Shown here: piece after piece, positions 7,021 to 10,797 of the stretch | How positions within the stretch are numbered: the first letter of the stretch is position 1 | Layout: each line of letters starts with the position of its first letter | NCBI GenBank assembly: GCA_947176515.1 | Contig: CAMWQZ010000013.1 | Coordinates: 1-10,797 of the forward strand | Source: an uncultured Bacteroidales bacterium | Lineage (GTDB): Bacteria > Bacteroidota > Bacteroidia > Bacteroidales > Muribaculaceae | Direction: 5' to 3' | Length of the DNA: 10,797 nucleotides | Made by a program: the position numbers and the translations under genes | The notes under the pieces: model-generated | What the model was told of the DNA's origin: nothing | Seen by the model: only the letters and a program-made list of their open reading frames with translations | The model's database searches: none

Positions 7021-8742
7021 ATGTTTTTTAAACACAACTCACTGATTATCGGACTGTCATTGGCGTGTATCGCCTTGCCGTCGTGCGTTGACGACAAGTA
7101 TGACCTGTCTGATGTTGACACGACTGTACGTGTTGATGTTAACAAACTCACCTTGCCAATTAAGCTCGACGAAATCAAGCTCGAAAGCATCCTTAAAGAG
7201 AGCGACCGCGTTAAGATTATTGATGGTGCCTACACTGTGATAGAGGGCGGCAATTTCGAATCCGATCCTGTTTACATTGAGCCGGTGTGGATTAAATCCC
7301 AAACGATTCCTATGCCTCCGAGGGTTAAGATTCCCTATGTGCCAGGAGTGGTTACAGGCGATGTCCTGCTCGATTTCTCAACTCCCGAGTCTGAATATAA
7401 TTTCTCAGCTAAAAATCTTCCGAATCAGATTACTGACATCGACGCTATCGGTGCTGACCTAACTTTTGAGTTTGAACTCACCGTTCTCAATTATGAAAAG
7501 GTCGCTCGCGTGGTAGAGCTCCGTGATGTTGTGCTCCAGTTACCTAAGGGCCTTACTATCACAGACGACAGTGGCGGCAAATATGACCCTCAGACCGGTG
7601 AGCTTGCAATGCCTACTTTGAGCCATGACCAGTATGTTAAGTTCTATATCCGCGCAAGCCGTGCCGACTTCAAGGCAATGGGTGCGACATTTGATTATGA
7701 CCAGCATAAGGTTGATGTAAATGGTGTTGTCAACTTCAAGAGCGGAAAACTTGCCCTTCTTGATTTGGTTGAGAATGGCCCTGCGACTGAAATCCAGATG
7801 GTCGTAAGCTATAGCATCCCTGATTTCAAACTCAAGACTTTCAGCGGCGGTATGAAATATGAGTTCGAGGCTGTCAACTTTTCAGACGTACGCCTCGACG
7901 GCATGCCTGACATTTTGAATCAGCCCGGCACTAATCTCAAGATTGCCAATCCTTGTATATTCCTTAAGGTTGATAACCCGATGCAGGCTTATGGCTTGAA
8001 AGCACAGACCGGTTTAACTATTACGGCTTATCATAACGATGATGCGACAGCTTATCCGATTGATAATCCCTATTTCACGATTGGCAATGACCATGCTGAC
8101 GGCGTCTATACGTTCTGCCTCTCACCCCAAATGCCGGCTTCTATTCCTGAAGACTTTGAAAATGCAGAGCATGTGTCTTACACCAAGTTGAGCGACGTTC
8201 TCAGCAATGCCGGTGACCCGGAGCACGGCATACCCTCTTATCTCGCCATCAAGCTTAATAATCCTCAGATTCCCGACCAGAAGATTGTTGACATGCCTAT
8301 CGGCCACTTCATCAAAGAGGTGCGTGGCAAATATGAGTTCAGAGCTCCGATTGCGCTTATGGAAGGTTCGTCAATTATCTATGAAGAAACAGTGACAGGC
8401 TGGGGTTCTGACGAATTTGATAATTTCACCATCACTCAGCTCGACGTCGATGCTGAATTGGCATGCGACATACCTATCGCTCTCGACATTGAGGCTTATC
8501 CGGTTGACGTGGATGGCAAACAAATCGGCAATGTGAAGATTGAAGGCGCTCATATCGCCGCTGGTTCAGAACCCCAGGTGGTTCATATCCATATCACTGG
8601 CGATATCAAAGGTTTTGACGGCATCCGCTATGTGGCAAAAGCTACTGCTGGAGCCGGCGACGAAGTGCTCCGCACTGATATGAATATCCGTGTACTCAAT
8701 CTCCGTCCGACCATTTCGGGCTATTATATGAAAGAACTTTAA
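7021..8742 (+). CDS. Bacteroidales lipoprotein of unknown function, beta-rich
   Basis: A 573-residue predicted lipoprotein. The signal peptide ends in a lipobox ALPSC with the lipid-carrying Cys at residue 22. The mature start CVDDKYDLSDVD is acidic right after the Cys, resembling the acidic export signals described for surface lipoproteins of Bacteroides and Capnocytophaga, so surface exposure is plausible (inference). The rest is rich in predicted beta strands and polar turns. It contains stretches such as NLKIANPCIFLKVDNPM and YLAIKLNNPQIPDQKIVDMP, which look like repeated beta-sandwich strands with an N-P motif. No catalytic motif is seen. It is 33 bp upstream of the DUF5723-like barrel gene with no terminator between, so the two form an operon and may form one outer-membrane complex. 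I recognise the CVDDKYDLS-type start from Bacteroidales hypothetical proteins but know no assigned role. Confidence 0.85.
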   Translation: MFFKHNSLIIGLSLACIALPSCVDDKYDLSDVDTTVRVDVNKLTLPIKLDEIKLESILKESDRVKIIDGAYTVIEGGNFESDPVYIEPVWIKSQTIPMPPRVKIPYVPGVVTGDVLLDFSTPESEYNFSAKNLPNQITDIDAIGADLTFEFELTVLNYEKVARVVELRDVVLQLPKGLTITDDSGGKYDPQTGELAMPTLSHDQYVKFYIRASRADFKAMGATFDYDQHKVDVNGVVNFKSGKLALLDLVENGPATEIQMVVSYSIPDFKLKTFSGGMKYEFEAVNFSDVRLDGMPDILNQPGTNLKIANPCIFLKVDNPMQAYGLKAQTGLTITAYHNDDATAYPIDNPYFTIGNDHADGVYTFCLSPQMPASIPEDFENAEHVSYTKLSDVLSNAGDPEHGIPSYLAIKLNNPQIPDQKIVDMPIGHFIKEVRGKYEFRAPIALMEGSSIIYEETVTGWGSDEFDNFTITQLDVDAELACDIPIALDIEAYPVDVDGKQIGNVKIEGAHIAAGSEPQVVHIHITGDIKGFDGIRYVAKATAGAGDEVLRTDMNIRVLNLRPTISGYYMKEL

Positions 8743-8775
8743 TCTCTCTTCCCATATCATTACAATCTCATAACA

Positions 8776-10149
8776 ATGAAGACAATTTTAAAATATACAT
8801 TGGCTGCCGCTGCTCTGTTTGCATCAGTTGCGGCTTCAGCCCAAAACACACGGTCGGGATATTTCGTTGACGATTACACATATCGTTTCCAGCTAAACCC
8901 TGCCTACGGTAATAGCCGCGGCTTTGTGTCGATGCCAGCTCTCGGTAATATTAATGTCGGTGTTAACGGTAATCTCCACCTTAATGATGTCCTTTACAAC
9001 ATCAACGGCAAAACGACCACGTTCATGAACCCGATGGTCAATACGACTGATTTCCTTAACAGTATCGAAAATGTAAGCAAACTCAACACAGCTGTCAAGC
9101 TCGACATTCTTTCAGTCGGTTTCAAGGCGTTCGGCGGCTATAACACCATCAACATTGGTGTCAGAAGTGACTTTGGGGTTCATCTGCCCAAGTCTTTCTT
9201 CTCGCTCCTGAAAGAGGGTGTGTCAAATCAGACTTATGCTATCGACGACCTCGCTGCTCGCGGCATGGCTTACGCCCAGGTTGCGCTTGGTCATTCTCGC
9301 AACATCACCAAGGAGTGGCGTGTCGGTTTGACGGCCAAGGTGCTTGTCGGCGGCGGTAATGTTGACGCCCGTCTCCACGATGCTCATCTCACACTTGGCC
9401 ATGACGCATGGACTGTGACCTCTGACGCTGAAATCAACGCGTCGATGAAAGGCCTCGAATATAAGACAAAGGTTAACGACCGCACGGGTCACCGCTATGT
9501 CAATGGCGTTGACATTGATGGTCCTGGCGTAGGCGGCTTTGGTTTTGCTGTCGACCTTGGCGTTGTTTACAAGCCTGTTTATCTTCCTGACTGGACATTC
9601 TCTGCAGCTGTCCTCGACCTCGGCGGCATCAGCTGGAGCAACAACATGCTTGCCACGACCGACGGTCCCAAGACCTTCACTACTGACGAATATGTGTTCA
9701 ACGTTGACGACAACGCTCCCAATAGCTTTGACAACGAGTTTGACCGCATCCGCGACAAATTCAGCGCTCTTTATGAACTCGAAAACAAGGGTGACCAGGG
9801 CTCGCGTTCTACAATGCTTGCCACAACATTCAACATCGGCGCTGAGTACACCTTCCCCCTCTATCGTCCGTTGACTTTCGGTTTGCTCAACACAACCCGT
9901 ATCTATGGCGCATACTCTTGGACTGATTTCCGTCTGTCGGCTAACGTTGCGCCCGTGAAATGCTTTGACGCTTCGGCCAACGTTGCCCTCGGCACATTTG
10001 GTTTCGGATTCGGCTGGCTGATTAACCTCCATGTCCCTGGCTTCAATCTCTTCGCCGGCATGGACCACACTATCGGCAAGGTCACAAAACAGTTCGTGCC
10101 CCTGTCGTCTAACGCTTCATTCAATTTCGGTATAAACTTCCCCTTCTGA
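8776..10149 (+). CDS. DUF5723-family outer-membrane beta-barrel protein
   Basis: A 457-residue protein with a type I signal peptide (MKTILKYTLAAAALFASVAASA, cleavage before QN near residue 23). The mature start NTRSGYFVDDYTYRFQLNPAYGN followed by VSMPALGNINVGVNGNL is typical of the DUF5723 family as I recall it. Alternating strands with aromatic girdles (FGFGFGWLINLHV, IRIYGAYSWTDFRL-like), and a C-terminal FNFGINFPF ending in Phe, fit an outer-membrane barrel distantly like the PorV/FadL-type fold. No enzymatic motif is seen. It is the second gene of the operon with the lipoprotein and is followed 26 bp later by a strong terminator. Function unknown; a channel or a scaffold for its lipoprotein partner are both possible. 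Confidence 0.88.
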   Translation: MKTILKYTLAAAALFASVAASAQNTRSGYFVDDYTYRFQLNPAYGNSRGFVSMPALGNINVGVNGNLHLNDVLYNINGKTTTFMNPMVNTTDFLNSIENVSKLNTAVKLDILSVGFKAFGGYNTINIGVRSDFGVHLPKSFFSLLKEGVSNQTYAIDDLAARGMAYAQVALGHSRNITKEWRVGLTAKVLVGGGNVDARLHDAHLTLGHDAWTVTSDAEINASMKGLEYKTKVNDRTGHRYVNGVDIDGPGVGGFGFAVDLGVVYKPVYLPDWTFSAAVLDLGGISWSNNMLATTDGPKTFTTDEYVFNVDDNAPNSFDNEFDRIRDKFSALYELENKGDQGSRSTMLATTFNIGAEYTFPLYRPLTFGLLNTTRIYGAYSWTDFRLSANVAPVKCFDASANVALGTFGFGFGWLINLHVPGFNLFAGMDHTIGKVTKQFVPLSSNASFNFGINFPF

Positions 10150-10175
10150 GAAGCCTAACTCCGAATTGCTGATAT

Positions 10176-10219
10176 AAAACGTTGCACCTCCGTAAAAAAG
10201 AGTGTGCAACGTTTTGTTG
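10176..10219 (+). terminator. Rho-independent terminator after the DUF5723 gene
   Basis: AAAACGTTGCAC and GTGCAACGTTTT form a perfect 12-bp stem (10176-10187 with 10204-10215). Inside it CTC (10188-10190) can pair with GAG (10200-10202) across one bulged T. The T-rich end TTTTGTTGT follows. It separates the envelope-protein operon from enolase. Confidence 0.88.
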
Positions 10220-10235
10220 TCTTGGCGCTAAATTT

Positions 10236-10797
<562 letters not shown>

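Noticed and set aside
9223-10068. Long minus-strand reading frame of 281 codons inside the DUF5723 gene
   Set aside because: It lies wholly antisense to a well-supported gene, has no signal or known motif, and its openness follows from codon bias of the real gene.

Overview
The window looks like chromosomal DNA of a gut-type Bacteroidales bacterium, plausibly a Muribaculaceae/Prevotella-like lineage (inference). The signs are a SusC/RagA TonB-dependent transporter, a DUF5117/DUF5118-type zinc metalloprotease, a BACON-like domain, a C-terminal segment resembling a type IX secretion (T9SS) sorting domain, a DUF5723 outer-membrane protein, and three perfect copies of the Bacteroidetes -7 promoter box TAnnTTTG placed just upstream of genes. 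I see no tRNA, rRNA, insertion sequence, CRISPR array or phage gene.

Layout. Leftward block (1-3821): a large secreted zinc-dependent metalloprotease is followed 93 bp downstream by the N-terminal third of a SusC-like transporter that runs off the left edge. Both share one strand with no terminator between them, so they are probably cotranscribed as a protease plus outer-membrane importer unit. A 347-bp AT-rich divergent region (3822-4168) holds the leftward promoter and two inverted repeats.

Rightward block A (4169-6840): a small secreted protein with a T9SS-like C-terminus overlaps by 4 bp (ATGA) a 715-residue secreted glycerophosphodiester phosphodiesterase with BACON-like, LamG-like and IPT-like domains. 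An intrinsic terminator follows. Rightward block B (6938-10219): a clear -7 box drives a lipoprotein and a DUF5723-type outer-membrane beta-barrel 33 bp apart, closed by a strong terminator. Rightward block C (10236 to the right edge): a textbook Bacteroidetes promoter (TTTG, 19 bp, TAnnTTTG) carrying a palindrome drives enolase, which is cut by the window end.

Nearly all complete genes encode envelope or secreted proteins; enolase is the only clear cytoplasmic housekeeping gene. The parts most likely to be under-described are the coupled small-protein/GDPD pair, in which the sorting-like domain and the enzyme sit on separate polypeptides, and the lipoprotein/DUF5723 pair.
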